NCBI RefSeq assembly: GCF_004804275.1
Contig: NZ_STGI01000009.1
Location: forward strand, 1 to 64,000
Source of the DNA: Herbaspirillum sp. ST 5-3
GTDB lineage: Bacteria > Pseudomonadota > Gammaproteobacteria > Burkholderiales > Burkholderiaceae_D
Reading direction: 5' to 3'
DNA: 64,000 bases
Shown here: positions 10,301 through 18,730 of the stretch, in pieces
Layout of the letters: each line of letters opens with the position of its first letter
Position numbering within the stretch: the stretch's first letter is position 1
Notes under the pieces: model-generated
Databases searched by the model: none
What the model was told of the DNA's origin: nothing
What the model saw: the letters and a program-made list of their open reading frames with translations, nothing else
Program-made: the position numbers and the translations under genes

Positions 10301-10486
10301 ATCATCAGTCTCGCGCACGGCCTCGACTGCAGCGTGATTGCACAGGGCGCGGAGACGCAGCAGCAGTATGACTTCCTGCGCGAGCATGCATGCGACAGCG
10401 TGCAGGGTTTCTATTTCAGCGAGCCGATTCCTGCGGAGAGTTTCGCCGACCTGATCAAGGTGCAATCCAATCTGCACCTGCATTGA
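7397..10486 (+). CDS. MASE1-PAS-PAS-GGDEF-EAL membrane c-di-GMP protein
   Basis: Predicted bifunctional cyclic-di-GMP synthase/phosphodiesterase. The N-terminal MASE1 sensor (about residues 10-300) has multiple membrane helices and the SPFWPPSAIALYA signature. A short coiled coil (EIEERKHFEQELA), two PAS domains (about 350-590), a GGDEF domain (intact GGDEF near 676 with a RESD inhibitory site just upstream) and an EAL domain (EALLRWRHP near 804, DDFGIGYSSLAYL) follow. Both active sites look intact, so the net activity cannot be read from sequence. The ATG at 7397 is preferred because AAGGG lies 7 nt upstream; in-frame ATGs at 7304 and 7382 would add 31 or 5 residues. The gene stands alone and converges on the methyltransferase gene. 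Confidence 0.93.
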   Translation: MRLISKFIAQVGIRPRPDWAAVGTYLMRFVIAAGAYFLLARLSVHFAFLPELTSPFWPPSAIALYACLAWGMRYAPAIWFGSMLNTYAIGAPWPAASIFGISSALEACMAAYLIQRLCRNRSDFIYRGPIFRFIGIALLSAMIGASIGTIGIRIASHPSTSALLQSWVTWWLGDATGMIIVLPLLLAWNIRVGVNWRASKIAEAVAFLILLPTITQFVFGGFLGRWPVAYLSIPFFLWAAFRFNLPTVTWTTVVVCAIAVWNTANGDGPFASDDLNASLLLLMIYFSVVATMSLALASEIYQRSLVETALRKERDGMEQQVRQRTTDLQTEIEERKHFEQELASRERQLAEAQRVAQIGSWNWDIESGVVTWSDQLYRIYDVSKESFIVSPASCQPHIHSDDLAPLKRVIDQCLETGQPFSVDYRIVLQDGSLRYVTARGQGDRNGGNRVVRMFGTVQDVTDARLAESSLREAEERYRKVVELSPDAILVQQDGVFVFANGAAMTLLGASSASQIVGRPLADFLHADFHALKQERIARLQEGETFSSLDEKFIRLDGTSVDVEVNSSPFLNRSRRASLFIMRDITERKKTAEQLAYLAHYDSLTGLPNRMLFHQRLEHALTIAERPGRSLELLFLDLDRFKNINDTLGHGAGDRVLQETASRLQDILRESDTVARLGGDEFVVLVENVDEPHRGGTIAEKILAAFAPPFLHESTPLNITTSIGISSFPDDGTDADTLLKNADVAMYRAKEMGRNNFCYYSPELNRHTTERLSLEYALSHALEQGQLSLYYQPKVDVVSKLITGMEALLRWRHPTLGMVPTHQFIPVAEDTGLIKPLGYWAIRAACKQNKHWQDTSPARLKVSVNLSARQLADEKLVENIAEILRDTELDPHYLELEISESAVMANPEKAVNILNALRDIGVSIVIDDFGIGYSSLAYLKQFPIRSVKIDRSFMQGIPANRDDSAVARAIISLAHGLDCSVIAQGAETQQQYDFLREHACDSVQGFYFSEPIPAESFADLIKVQSNLHLH

Positions 10487-10505
10487 AAGCATACCGAACA
10501 GCTTC

Positions 10506-11102
10506 TCAGGCGCGCCGCCAGACGATCAGCCTGTTGTGCGCCGGCATTTCATAGTCCCGTTTCAATGCCAGTCCGTGCCCGGTTGCCATGCGATCGACTT
10601 CCTCGAAGTCGCGGATACCCATATGCTCTGCCTGCGCCTTCAGCGACGCATCGAAAACGGCATTGCTTTCGCTGGTGAATTGTCCGCCATAGTTGAAGGG
10701 GCCGTAGACGCAGGCCAGTCCGCCCGGGCGCAAGACGCGTGCGATGCCGGCAAACATCGCGCACACCTCCTCCCACGCCATGATGTGGCAGGTATTGGCG
10801 GTGAACACCGCGTCGTACTGCTCCTGCGGCCAATGGTCCGCCGAGGAGGTATCGAGTGTCAAGGGCGGCAGCACATTAGGCAGCCCGGCCTCGTTCATCC
10901 AGGCATGGATGCTCGCATGATTCTGCGGGAGATCGCTGGTCTGCCAGGTGACATGCGGCAGATGCGCGCCGAAATAGACTGCGTGCTGCCCGGTCCCGCT
11001 GCCGATTTCCAGCACGCGCGCTGGATGGGGCAGCAACTCGCTCAGCACCGCAAGAATAGGTTGGCTGTTACGCTCGCACGCGGCGGAGAATTGTTTAGTC
11101 AT
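10506..11102 (-). CDS. DUF938 SAM-dependent methyltransferase
   Basis: Class I methyltransferase fold of the DUF938 family, 198 residues (family about 200). Motif I VLEIGSGTGQHAVYFG at about 31-46 binds S-adenosylmethionine, and FTANTCHIMAWEEV and VLRPGG correspond to later Rossmann motifs. The substrate is unknown. The start at 11102 (MTKQFSAACERN) matches where family homology should begin; an in-frame upstream start at 11165 would add 21 unconserved-looking residues. The gene is convergent with the GGDEF-EAL gene, 19 bp away. Confidence 0.85.
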   Translation of the reverse strand: MTKQFSAACERNSQPILAVLSELLPHPARVLEIGSGTGQHAVYFGAHLPHVTWQTSDLPQNHASIHAWMNEAGLPNVLPPLTLDTSSADHWPQEQYDAVFTANTCHIMAWEEVCAMFAGIARVLRPGGLACVYGPFNYGGQFTSESNAVFDASLKAQAEHMGIRDFEEVDRMATGHGLALKRDYEMPAHNRLIVWRRA

Positions 11103-11192
11103 GGCAAATAGATGGCGTAGTAGGTCTGCAGTCCGTTCAACAAGGCATGTCTTCTCCGCTCGCATGTGAGACGCGAACGTGGCTTTTCGCGC

Positions 11193-11948
11193 TCAGCCGG
11201 CATCGTCCGTCGTCCCCAGCATCCGCGCCACCCGCGATCGCATTCGCTCCACATGCGACCCTTCCCAATATACCCGCGAACACCCCTGGCACTCGAAGAA
11301 GCGCTCATAAAACTCCCGGCTGTGCAGCGGCACGCGGTGCCCGACGACTTCCTTGTCGACCTGTTTCAGTTCGCCGCCGCAGGTGAGGCAGCGACTGAAC
11401 GCGCGCGCGGATTGGGTGAGATCGTAGCGACTGATGACTTCCATGACCTGCGCGTCGCTGGACGTCGAATGCAGATAGCAGCCGCGCACGATTTCCTTCC
11501 TGATCAGCAGATCGCGATCGCGCGTGAGCACGATGCGGTCTTCGTCCGCGGCAACGCGTGCGACTTCCGCATCACTGTAGTCGTTGCGGTACAGGACATC
11601 AAAGCCGAGCATGCGCAGATTTTTCGCCAACTGGCCCAAGTGCGCATCGGCGATGAACCGGACCATGCCGTTGGTCGTCGGCCGCAGCCGAACAAGCGGC
11701 GTGACATCAATCGAGGAAAAGCTCGGGTAAACGCTGACATGTTCCCCGTCATGCAAGCGCCAGGAAAAATCCACTGATACACCGTCGACCAGGATGAGTT
11801 CAACCTCGGTATGCGGAACGCCGAGGACTTCGATCATGTGCTTGACGCTCGCATCGCGCGAGAGCGGGTAAGGAAAGGTTTGCTGCCGCTGCCATGGCGC
11901 CAGGAAGTCATTCAGTTCTGCATAGAAGCGAAAATGCGCGGTCGCCAC
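11193..11948 (-). CDS. Mut7-C RNase domain protein with N-terminal ubiquitin-like domain
   Basis: 251 residues with two parts. Residues 1-90 form a MoaD/ubiquitin-like domain (Mut7-C ubiquitin) that starts FRFYAELNDFL. Residues 95-245 form a Mut7-C (DUF82) PIN-like nuclease domain with acidic residues in FIADAHLG and VLTRDRDLL and a C-terminal zinc ribbon (CLTCGG and CQGC). By family it is a putative RNA nuclease; the target in bacteria is not established. A run of three minus-strand genes (phasin, this, methyltransferase) lies here with short gaps, but co-transcription is uncertain. Confidence 0.88.
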   Translation of the reverse strand: MATAHFRFYAELNDFLAPWQRQQTFPYPLSRDASVKHMIEVLGVPHTEVELILVDGVSVDFSWRLHDGEHVSVYPSFSSIDVTPLVRLRPTTNGMVRFIADAHLGQLAKNLRMLGFDVLYRNDYSDAEVARVAADEDRIVLTRDRDLLIRKEIVRGCYLHSTSSDAQVMEVISRYDLTQSARAFSRCLTCGGELKQVDKEVVGHRVPLHSREFYERFFECQGCSRVYWEGSHVERMRSRVARMLGTTDDAG

Positions 11949-11965
11949 GATGGTCGTTGCCTGCC

Positions 11966-12343
11966 TTACGATTTACCGTTGAGGATGCCGGCCCTGCCTT
12001 GCGCATGCCCCGGCGGTGCGCTCGGGGCGAAAGCGCCGCCGATGATTCCGAGAAAATCGAGCAGCGTATCGAACATGATGGTCATCAGGTAATACGCGTA
12101 ATCCATGACGCACCTTGCATCCGATTCCATCTGCGTTGCGGCCAGCGAAACGAGATGCTGCGCATCCTTCGAGGTCGCCAGTTTCCGCGCCGCAAAATTC
12201 ACCTGTTCCAGCGCGAGTCTCGCCAGATTCAGATGCAGATCGGCCATCTTTTTCACGCCGTCCATCGCCTTGTCCGCCAGCAGGCCACCGGACTCGATCT
12301 TTGCCTGGGCCGCTCTTGAAACCTGCTCTTGAATCGATTGCAT
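11966..12343 (-). CDS. Phasin family protein
   Basis: Small amphipathic helical protein of 125 residues, predicted to coat polyhydroxyalkanoate granules. The visible features are long charged/hydrophobic helices (SRAAQAKIESGG, LNLARLALEQVNFAARKL) typical of PhaP-like phasins and a hydrophobic, glycine-rich C-terminal stretch (LDFLGIIGGAF) that is less usual. GGAGG lies 6 nt before the ATG at 12343, so this start is favoured over a longer in-frame one at 12415. No PHA synthase or depolymerase gene is nearby. Confidence 0.75.
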   Translation of the reverse strand: MQSIQEQVSRAAQAKIESGGLLADKAMDGVKKMADLHLNLARLALEQVNFAARKLATSKDAQHLVSLAATQMESDARCVMDYAYYLMTIMFDTLLDFLGIIGGAFAPSAPPGHAQGRAGILNGKS

Positions 12344-12559
12344 GCACTCCTCCATGGAACGGCTGCATTTCATTCTATGTGAGGCTTGAGTGAAATCAAG
12401 GGAAGAAGCCCGCATGGTTTGCTTCAGTTCTGCCGCGCGGCCGAGATCGTTTGATGCGCATCAAGCTTACGCGCGCGCATGTCTGTTTTTCGTCTTTCGG
12501 CCGGTCTAAATGCAAGGCTTGTCATGCGCGATTTCGCCCGCGTCAACAAGGAATTCACC

Positions 12560-13399
12560 ATGTCATATAAAACCATTCTGGTGCACGTCGATGAATCCAC
12601 CCGCGCCAGCGAACGGATCAAGATCGCGTCGGCCATCGCGATGACCGAGAACGCTCACCTGATCGGCACCGCCATGACCGGCGCCTCCCGCTATCTGGTG
12701 CAGACCATGATGCTGGCGGATACGAATCCGAACCTGCGCACGCATCTCGACTTGTTGCGCGCACGTGCCGAGCGCGGCCTGGACGATTTCGAAAACTGTG
12801 TCCGGCGCCTCGGCCTGCCTTCGTTCGAGAAGCGCCTGGTGGACGACGAGGCGGGTGCAGGCGTTTGCCTGCAGGCGCGCTACGCGGACCTCGTCGTGAT
12901 CGGACAAAACGATCCCGGCGAAGTGTCGCCGGTCGTGATGCCGGACTTCCCGCAATACGTGGTGCTCAATTCCGGCCGCCCGGTGCTCCTGGTGCCGTAT
13001 GCCGGCCGCTTCGACAACATCGGCAATCACGTCCTTATTGCCTGGGACGCCAGCATGGCGGCAACGCGTGCCGTGAGCGGCGCCATTCCCTTGCTCAGGC
13101 GCGCGCAGGTGGTCGAGGTCGTCGTCTTCAATCCGCAACTGCAGCCGCAGGCGCATGGTGCAATGCCCGGCTCGGACCTGGCCTTGTACCTGGCCCGTCA
13201 CGGCATCAAGGTCGAGGTGTCGCAACAGCAGACCGATCTGGAAATCGGGGATGCCTTGCTGTCGCAAGCTGCCGACATGGATATCGATCTCATCATCATG
13301 GGCGGCTACGGCCATGCCAGATTCCGGGAAATCCTGCTTGGCGGCGCAACCCGCGCGGTGCTGGAAACCATGACCGTGCCGGTCCTGATGTCGCATTGA
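12560..13399 (+). CDS. Tandem universal stress protein (UspA family)
   Basis: 279-residue cytoplasmic protein with two Usp domains (about 1-145 and 150-279). The first begins YKTILVHVDES. The second carries the ATP-binding glycine pattern GGYGHARFREILLGGATRAVL near the C-terminus, while the first domain has a degenerate version (GQNDPGEVSPVVMPDFPQYVV). This resembles UspE-like tandem proteins. AAGGA sits 7 nt before the ATG at 12560. It lies 120 bp upstream of the bd oxidase genes on the same strand, which fits a joint role under oxygen limitation or energy stress, although co-regulation is inferred. Confidence 0.9.
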   Translation: MSYKTILVHVDESTRASERIKIASAIAMTENAHLIGTAMTGASRYLVQTMMLADTNPNLRTHLDLLRARAERGLDDFENCVRRLGLPSFEKRLVDDEAGAGVCLQARYADLVVIGQNDPGEVSPVVMPDFPQYVVLNSGRPVLLVPYAGRFDNIGNHVLIAWDASMAATRAVSGAIPLLRRAQVVEVVVFNPQLQPQAHGAMPGSDLALYLARHGIKVEVSQQQTDLEIGDALLSQAADMDIDLIIMGGYGHARFREILLGGATRAVLETMTVPVLMSH

Positions 13400-13519
13400 T
13401 TCCCGCAGGAAGCGCGGCACGACGCCGCAACGCCCTCGGCTTGACATTCCTCACTGCGCGTGCGGCGAATGGCGGGAAAGTAATCGCATTCCATTCTATT
13501 CAAGGCTAGGAATATCCTC

Positions 13520-14914
13520 ATGGAAAACTTCGGCGGCATCGACGGCACACTGCTTGCCCGAATCCAGTTCGCATTCACGGTCAGCTTCCATATCGTCTTC
13601 CCCGCGTTCTCGATCGGCCTCTCGGCATTCATCGCCACGCTGGAAGTGTTGTGGCTGCGCCGGGGCGAAGCGCACTATCATCTGCTGGCCCGCTTCTGGA
13701 CCAAGATCTTCGCCGTGTCGTTTGCGATGGGCGTGGTGTCGGGCATCGTGCTGACTTACCAGTTCGGCACCAACTGGAGCCGCTTCTCCGAGGTGGTCGG
13801 CAACGTCGTCGGGCCACTGATCGGCTACGAGGTGCTGACCGCGTTCTTCCTCGAGGCCAGCTTCCTTGGCGTGATGCTGTTCGGCTGGAATCGCGTGCCG
13901 CCCTGGCTGCATACGCTGGCTTCGATCATCGTTGCCTTCGGCACCGCGCTGTCGGGATTCTGGATTCTTTCGGCCAATAGCTGGATGCAGACACCGGCCG
14001 GCTTTGCCATGCGCGACGGGATCGCCTATCCGGTTGCATGGTCGCAGATCATCTTCAATCCGAGCTTCCCCTACCGCTTCGCGCACATGATGATCGCCAC
14101 CTACCTCACCACGTCCCTGGTCGTGCTGGCGGCAGGCGCACGCTACATCCTCGCCGGCCGCTTCGAGCGTGAAGCGCGCACCATGGTGCGCATGGGACTG
14201 GGCATGGTCATTGTGCTTGCGCCGTTGCAGGTGCTCGTCGGCGACGTCCACGGCCTGAACACGCTCAAGCACCAACCGTCGAAAATTGCCGCCATCGAGG
14301 CGCATTGGGATGGCAGCAAGCCGGCCGGACTGGTGCTGTTCGCCTGGCCCGACATGCAAGCGGAACGCAACTTCGCGGAAGTCACGATTCCGAATGCCGG
14401 CAGCCTGATCCTCACGCATGATCCGCAAGGGCTCTTTCCGGGCTTGCTCGACTTCACGCCGGAGAACCGGCCACCGGTGGTGCCGGTCTTCTTTTCGTTT
14501 CGCTTGATGGTCGGGCTCGGCGTCCTGATGCTGTTAATCGGCGTGATCGGAGCCGTGCTGTGGCTGCGCAAGCGTCTGTTCATCACGCCGTGGTTCCTCA
14601 GACCGGTCGGTCGCTGCTGGCCGCTCGGATTCATCGCCATCATCGCCGGCTGGGTAGTGACCGAGTCCGGCCGCCAGCCGTGGGTGGCCTTCGGGATTCT
14701 GCGCACCGCGGACGCCACCTCGCCGGTGTCCGGCTCGACGGTAGCGATATCGCTTGCACTGTTCGTGCTGGTGTATTGCGTGGTGTTTTCGATCGGCATT
14801 GTGTACATCCACCGCATGCTGAGAAAAGGCCCGCAACCGGTGTCGCCCGGCCCGGAAGCCCTTCCCAACCGTCCGCTGTCGGCGGCACAGCACGGCGCAG
14901 GAGACACTCCATGA
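13520..14914 (+). CDS. cydA: Cytochrome bd-type ubiquinol oxidase subunit I (cyanide-insensitive type)
   Basis: Quinol-oxidising subunit of a bd-family terminal oxidase in the inner membrane, 464 residues. The family signature near the N-terminus (RIQFAFTVSFHIVFP) carries the haem ligand histidine at residue 24. A second histidine in FAHMMIATYL near 190 and a methionine in RLMVG match the other haem ligands, and the GRQPW motif is present near 395. The quinol-binding loop is short, as in CioA-type oxidases rather than E. coli CydA. It is translationally coupled to subunit II by an ATGA overlap. Confidence 0.93.
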   Translation: MENFGGIDGTLLARIQFAFTVSFHIVFPAFSIGLSAFIATLEVLWLRRGEAHYHLLARFWTKIFAVSFAMGVVSGIVLTYQFGTNWSRFSEVVGNVVGPLIGYEVLTAFFLEASFLGVMLFGWNRVPPWLHTLASIIVAFGTALSGFWILSANSWMQTPAGFAMRDGIAYPVAWSQIIFNPSFPYRFAHMMIATYLTTSLVVLAAGARYILAGRFEREARTMVRMGLGMVIVLAPLQVLVGDVHGLNTLKHQPSKIAAIEAHWDGSKPAGLVLFAWPDMQAERNFAEVTIPNAGSLILTHDPQGLFPGLLDFTPENRPPVVPVFFSFRLMVGLGVLMLLIGVIGAVLWLRKRLFITPWFLRPVGRCWPLGFIAIIAGWVVTESGRQPWVAFGILRTADATSPVSGSTVAISLALFVLVYCVVFSIGIVYIHRMLRKGPQPVSPGPEALPNRPLSAAQHGAGDTP

Positions 14915-15924
14915 GCACACTCGAATACACGCTGCCGGTGATCTGGGCATTGGTGATTGGCCTGGCGGTTGCCCTCTATGTCGTGCTCGACGGCTTCGAC
15001 CTCGGCATCGGCATCCTGTTTCCATTCTTTAAAACCGAAGCGCAGCGCGACCAAGCGATGAATACCGTCGCCCCTTTCTGGGATGGCAATGAAACCTGGC
15101 TGGTGATGGGCGGCGGCGGGTTGTGGGTCGCATTTCCCAAGGCGTATGCGGTGCTGATGCCGGCGGTGTATCTGCCTATCATCGTCATGCTGCTTGCGCT
15201 GATTTTCCGCGGCGTCGCTTTCGAGTTCCGCTGGATTGCGAAACCGCGCCATCGCAAGTGGGACCTGGCATTCGCTGCCGGTTCGACGCTGGCGGCATTC
15301 GCGCAAGGCGTGGTGCTGGGCGCCTTGCTGCAGGAAATCCATGTCGCGAACGGCCAGTTTGCCGGCGGCGCGCTCGACTGGCTCACGCCATTCAGCCTCA
15401 TGTGCGGCGTTGCGCTGGTGGTTGGCTATGCGCTGCTCGGTGCGACCTGGCTGATGATGAAGGCCGGCGGCGAGGTCGAGCAGATTGCACGACGCGTCGG
15501 AATGCCGCTGCTGCTCGGCTTGCTCGCATTCATCGCCATCGTCAGCGTGTGGACGCCCTTGCAGATCGAGCGCATCGCGGAGCGCTGGTTCAGGCTTCCC
15601 GATTTCTATTGGCTGGCGCTGCTGCCGCTGGCGACGCTCCTGCTCGCCTGGCTTTGCTGGCGCGGCATCCAGAACAATCGCGCCATCTTGCCATTCGCAT
15701 CGGCGGTCGGCCTGTTCATGCTCGCCTACGCCGGTCTGGTGATTTCCAACGCACCTTATCTGATACCGCCTTCCATCACGCTGTGGGATGCCGCCGCGCA
15801 TCCGTCCTCGCAGGTTTTCCTGCTGATCGGCGCGGTCATCCTCCTGCCGATGATTATCGGCTACACGGTCTTCGTATTCTGGGTGTTCCGCGGCAAGGTG
15901 CAGCCGGGCGAGGGTTATCACTAA
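14911..15924 (+). CDS. cydB: Cytochrome bd-type ubiquinol oxidase subunit II (cyanide-insensitive type)
   Basis: Inner-membrane partner of subunit I, 337 residues with eight or nine hydrophobic segments. The conserved start LYVVLDGFDLGIGILFPF and the NETWLVMGGGGLWVAFPKAYA block are typical of CydB/CioB. The ATG at 14911 overlaps the stop of subunit I (ATGA). No cydX-like small ORF is evident before the terminator that follows, consistent with the CIO subgroup. Confidence 0.93.
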   Translation: MSTLEYTLPVIWALVIGLAVALYVVLDGFDLGIGILFPFFKTEAQRDQAMNTVAPFWDGNETWLVMGGGGLWVAFPKAYAVLMPAVYLPIIVMLLALIFRGVAFEFRWIAKPRHRKWDLAFAAGSTLAAFAQGVVLGALLQEIHVANGQFAGGALDWLTPFSLMCGVALVVGYALLGATWLMMKAGGEVEQIARRVGMPLLLGLLAFIAIVSVWTPLQIERIAERWFRLPDFYWLALLPLATLLLAWLCWRGIQNNRAILPFASAVGLFMLAYAGLVISNAPYLIPPSITLWDAAAHPSSQVFLLIGAVILLPMIIGYTVFVFWVFRGKVQPGEGYH

Positions 15925-15937
15925 GGCCGCCGATAAT

Positions 15938-15966
15938 AAAAACGGCTGCATGAAGCAGCCGTTTTT
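15938..15966 (+). terminator. Bidirectional intrinsic terminator between cydB and the chemoreceptor gene
   Basis: A 12-bp perfect stem (AAAAACGGCTGC / GCAGCCGTTTTT) with a 5-nt loop lies 14 bp after the cydB stop. T-runs occur on both strands, so it can end cydAB and the converging chemoreceptor transcript. Confidence 0.9.
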
Positions 15967-15993
15967 ATTTCCGTTTATATCGTCACGCTGGCA

Positions 15994-17730
15994 TCAAAAC
16001 TCTTCCCAATCGCTTTCATCGCCGGAGCGCAGGCCGGCAATGCGCTTCGTGCCGCTGGCGGCCGGCGCCGCTTTCGCGGGCGCTTTCAGTGCCGTTTTCC
16101 TCGCAAGCGGAATCACGCTGCCCGCCGCCGCCTTCCGCGGTGCACTCGGTGCAGCAGGCGCAGCCGAAGCGACCTGCATGTTGCCGAGCTTGAACACGCT
16201 CACCACGTGCGCAAGATTGTCTGCCTGTTCATGCAGGGACTCGGCAGCAGCGGCCGCCTCTTCCACCAGTGCCGCATTTTGCTGTGTGCCTTCATCCATT
16301 TGCGCGATCGCCTTGTTCACCTGCTGAATGCCATCCGTCTGCTCTTTGCTCGCGGTCGAGATTTCGCTCATGATGTCGGTCACGCGCTTGACGCTGTCGA
16401 CAATCTCCTGCATGGTCGCGCCCGCCTGATCGACCAGCTTGGCGCCCACCCCGACCTTCTCGACGGAATCGTCGATCAGGGCCTTGATTTCCTTCGCAGC
16501 CGCCGCCGAGCGTTGCGCCAGCTGCCGCACTTCGGTCGCCACCACGGCAAAACCCTTGCCTTGTTCACCCGCACGTGCCGCTTCCACCGCGGCGTTCAGC
16601 GCCAGGATATTGGTCTGGAATGCAATGCCGTCGATCACGCCGATGATGTCGGCGATCTTCTTGGCCGATTCGTTGATCGAGCCCATGGTATCGACCACCT
16701 GCGAGACCACCGCACCGCCCTTGACGGCGACTTCGGAGGCCGACATCGCGAGCTGGTTGGCCTGATAGGCGCTATCGGCATTCTGCTTGACCGTGCCGGT
16801 CAGTTGCTCCATCGAGGATGCGGTTTCTTCCAAGGCGCTCGCCTGCGTCTCGGTGCGCTCCGACAGATCGAGGTTGCCGGAAGCGATCTGGCTCGATGCG
16901 GTCGCGATGGTTTCCGTACCGCCGCGCACTTCGCTCACGATCCTGACCAGGCTTTCATTCATTTCCTTGAGCGCCTGCAGCAGCTGGCCGGTTTCATCGA
17001 TGGTCGTGACGTCGATGCGCCTGGTCAAGTCGCCCGCGGCAACGCTGCGCGCGACATTGACCGCATCCGCCAGCGGCTTGGCGATCGCGCGCACCAGCCA
17101 GATGCAAATCACGGTAGCAAGAAGGACGGCGAAGGCCATGCCGCCGATACAGCTCACGCGCACCCAGAAGTAAATGGTCTGATTCTTTTCGTATTCTTTC
17201 TTTGCAGTGTCTTCCTGATAATGCATCAGCCTGCTGACGGCCTCGGACACCGGGAGGAACAATTCATTCATCGGCCCGCGCATGATGCGGCCGGCCCCCT
17301 GCACGTCGTTGGCGCGCAGCGCCGCCACCGCCGGCTTCAAGCCCTCGGCGACAAACTTGCCGCGGCTTGCGACGAACTTGTCGGCGAGTTCCTTTTCCTG
17401 GGGAGACATGGTGCTGGCCGTGCCGGCGACGAAGCTGTCCCACCGGGCATTGATCTCTGCAATGCGCTTGTCGACTGCATCCATTTCCTTGGCAACGGCT
17501 GCCGGTTCATCCGTCAACGCCTGCGCGATGGCAATCTGATTCCGGTCGATCAGGCGGACAATGTCGTCCAGTTGCTCCATTGGAACCAGGCGTTGCTTGA
17601 AATTGGTCTTGAGGCCTTCATTGGCCATATAGAGGCTGGAGAGGCCGATCACTGCGCCAATGATGCAATTCAGGGACAGAAAGGCGACCACAAAGATCAG
17701 ACGTGACTTGATCGTGAGATTTCTGAGCAT
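15994..17730 (-). CDS. Methyl-accepting chemotaxis protein
   Basis: Inner-membrane chemoreceptor of 578 residues. It has a transmembrane helix (about 10-32), a periplasmic four-helix-bundle sensor (about 35-190), a second transmembrane helix (about 195-215), a HAMP domain (about 215-270) and the conserved signalling tip ([20 protein letters not shown]). The C-terminus DWEEF resembles the NWETF pentapeptide that tethers CheR and CheB, on a flexible Ala/Pro/Lys linker. AAGG lies 6 nt before the ATG at 17730. The ligand is unknown. No flagellar or che genes are nearby. Confidence 0.93.
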   Translation of the reverse strand: MLRNLTIKSRLIFVVAFLSLNCIIGAVIGLSSLYMANEGLKTNFKQRLVPMEQLDDIVRLIDRNQIAIAQALTDEPAAVAKEMDAVDKRIAEINARWDSFVAGTASTMSPQEKELADKFVASRGKFVAEGLKPAVAALRANDVQGAGRIMRGPMNELFLPVSEAVSRLMHYQEDTAKKEYEKNQTIYFWVRVSCIGGMAFAVLLATVICIWLVRAIAKPLADAVNVARSVAAGDLTRRIDVTTIDETGQLLQALKEMNESLVRIVSEVRGGTETIATASSQIASGNLDLSERTETQASALEETASSMEQLTGTVKQNADSAYQANQLAMSASEVAVKGGAVVSQVVDTMGSINESAKKIADIIGVIDGIAFQTNILALNAAVEAARAGEQGKGFAVVATEVRQLAQRSAAAAKEIKALIDDSVEKVGVGAKLVDQAGATMQEIVDSVKRVTDIMSEISTASKEQTDGIQQVNKAIAQMDEGTQQNAALVEEAAAAAESLHEQADNLAHVVSVFKLGNMQVASAAPAAPSAPRKAAAGSVIPLARKTALKAPAKAAPAASGTKRIAGLRSGDESDWEEF

Positions 17731-18361
17731 GTTGTACCTTCGGGCTGGATATATATTTCTGTCAAATGCAGACATTCGCGATGCGCCTGCAAGTTAAATC
17801 GGCCAAACATTTCCTTGGAAAAATATTGATTCCAATCAACTACAGAATATTAGCACCGAACAATTAAATCCATGACGCCAGTCAGGAAAATTTGATATGG
17901 AAGCATAAGTAAACGGCCTACAGATACTTTGTGGGGCCAATTTATGCGCTGCGGAAGCGCCGGGAAGCCGGCAACGCCAGTCCTCTCCTCCGCCCCGGCA
18001 GGCAAACAGCTGCCACGGCGGGCGTCGTTGCATGCGAACGACACCGGCCTTGTCAAAATTTGAATGAATGCGCGACGTCCCCGCGGCGGCGCCGGCCGCC
18101 TCAGAATGAAGCGGAGCGGGCGACCAGATAGAGGGTGGCGGCCAACGAGGAGACTGGCGAGGGTGATGAGCGATGAAGAGCGCAGCCGACCCACCCGGAA
18201 GGGCTGCGGACGGGTCGATTGCGTCAGCTCTTCCGCGTTCTGTTGCAGAAGGCAGAGCACGCCTCCTGGCTCCGCGCAGGAACCAGGAAGCGCATTTCTA
18301 CCGACATCCGAGGGAATTTCCTGCGGAGTATCAGGATTTCGGCTCGGACGGAGTTTGATCC
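17731..18361. other. Long intergenic region, no credible gene
   Basis: The 631 bp upstream of the chemoreceptor gene and downstream of the HTH regulator gene. The first ~180 bp are AT-rich and should hold the chemoreceptor promoter. The remaining part is GC-rich; open frames on both strands have arginine-rich, low-complexity translations and no ribosome-binding site. A compact hairpin-forming segment at 18175-18233 is listed separately. Confidence 0.6.
18175..18233. ncRNA. Candidate structured RNA or hairpin element
   Basis: Nested complementarity: GAAGAGC (18175-18181) with GCTCTTC (18227-18233), then GACCC with GGGTC inside, capped by CCC-GGAA-GGG. CGCAGCC and GGCTGCG offer an alternative, pseudoknot-like pairing. 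There is no T-run after either arm, so it is not an ordinary terminator. It does not match SRP RNA (the AGCAG internal loop is missing). Function unknown. Confidence 0.25.
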
Positions 18362-18694
18362 TCAGTGAAAGTGCGTAGGCTGACCTCCGCCAGCCGGGGC
18401 AACCTCGGTCGGCTTCGGTTTGCCTTGGGCGTCGCTCAGGCGGTACTTGGTGCGGCGATCGCCCATCAAATCGCGCAGTTCGCGAATGCTCATGCCGGTG
18501 GTCTCATGCATGCGGATCAGCAAGGATGCGCCGATCGGCAGTCTCCGGTGCCGGATCTTGCTGATGACCGGCGGGGCGACTTCGAGCATGCGCGAGAGGG
18601 CTGCATCGTTCTTCAAATTCATTTTTTCGAGCAGCGTGTCCAGCAATCGGTTCGGATCATAAGTTTCCTGCCCGGATAGCGCGTGTTCGGTCAT
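18362..18694 (-). CDS. Small helix-turn-helix regulator
   Basis: 110-residue protein with a Cro/CI-like HTH in the first two thirds (NLKNDAALSRMLEVAPPVISKIRHRR reads as helix-turn-helix with SK-I-R recognition residues). A Pro/Gly/His-rich tail follows the line GDRRTKYRLSD. It is probably a DNA-binding repressor; its targets are unknown. GGAG lies 7 nt before the ATG at 18694. An inverted-repeat motif upstream could be an autoregulatory operator. Confidence 0.7.
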   Translation of the reverse strand: MTEHALSGQETYDPNRLLDTLLEKMNLKNDAALSRMLEVAPPVISKIRHRRLPIGASLLIRMHETTGMSIRELRDLMGDRRTKYRLSDAQGKPKPTEVAPAGGGQPTHFH

Positions 18695-18730
18695 GATTGG
18701 CTCCTGAAATATATAAAAAACATCGTACTT

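Noticed and set aside
14143-15951. 602-residue open frame on the minus strand
   Set aside because: It is antisense to cydAB and codes no recognisable domain.
17796-17803. FliA (sigma28) -10 box GCCGATTT for the chemoreceptor
   Set aside because: No TAAA lies 15 bp upstream, and the -10 deviates at two positions.
18181-18215. SRP (4.5S) RNA
   Set aside because: The GGAA loop is present, but the conserved AGCAG internal loop and the flanking stem are missing.
17850-18260. 136-residue minus-strand frame (and 104-residue plus-strand frame)
   Set aside because: No ribosome-binding site, arginine/proline-rich composition and no similarity to a known family.
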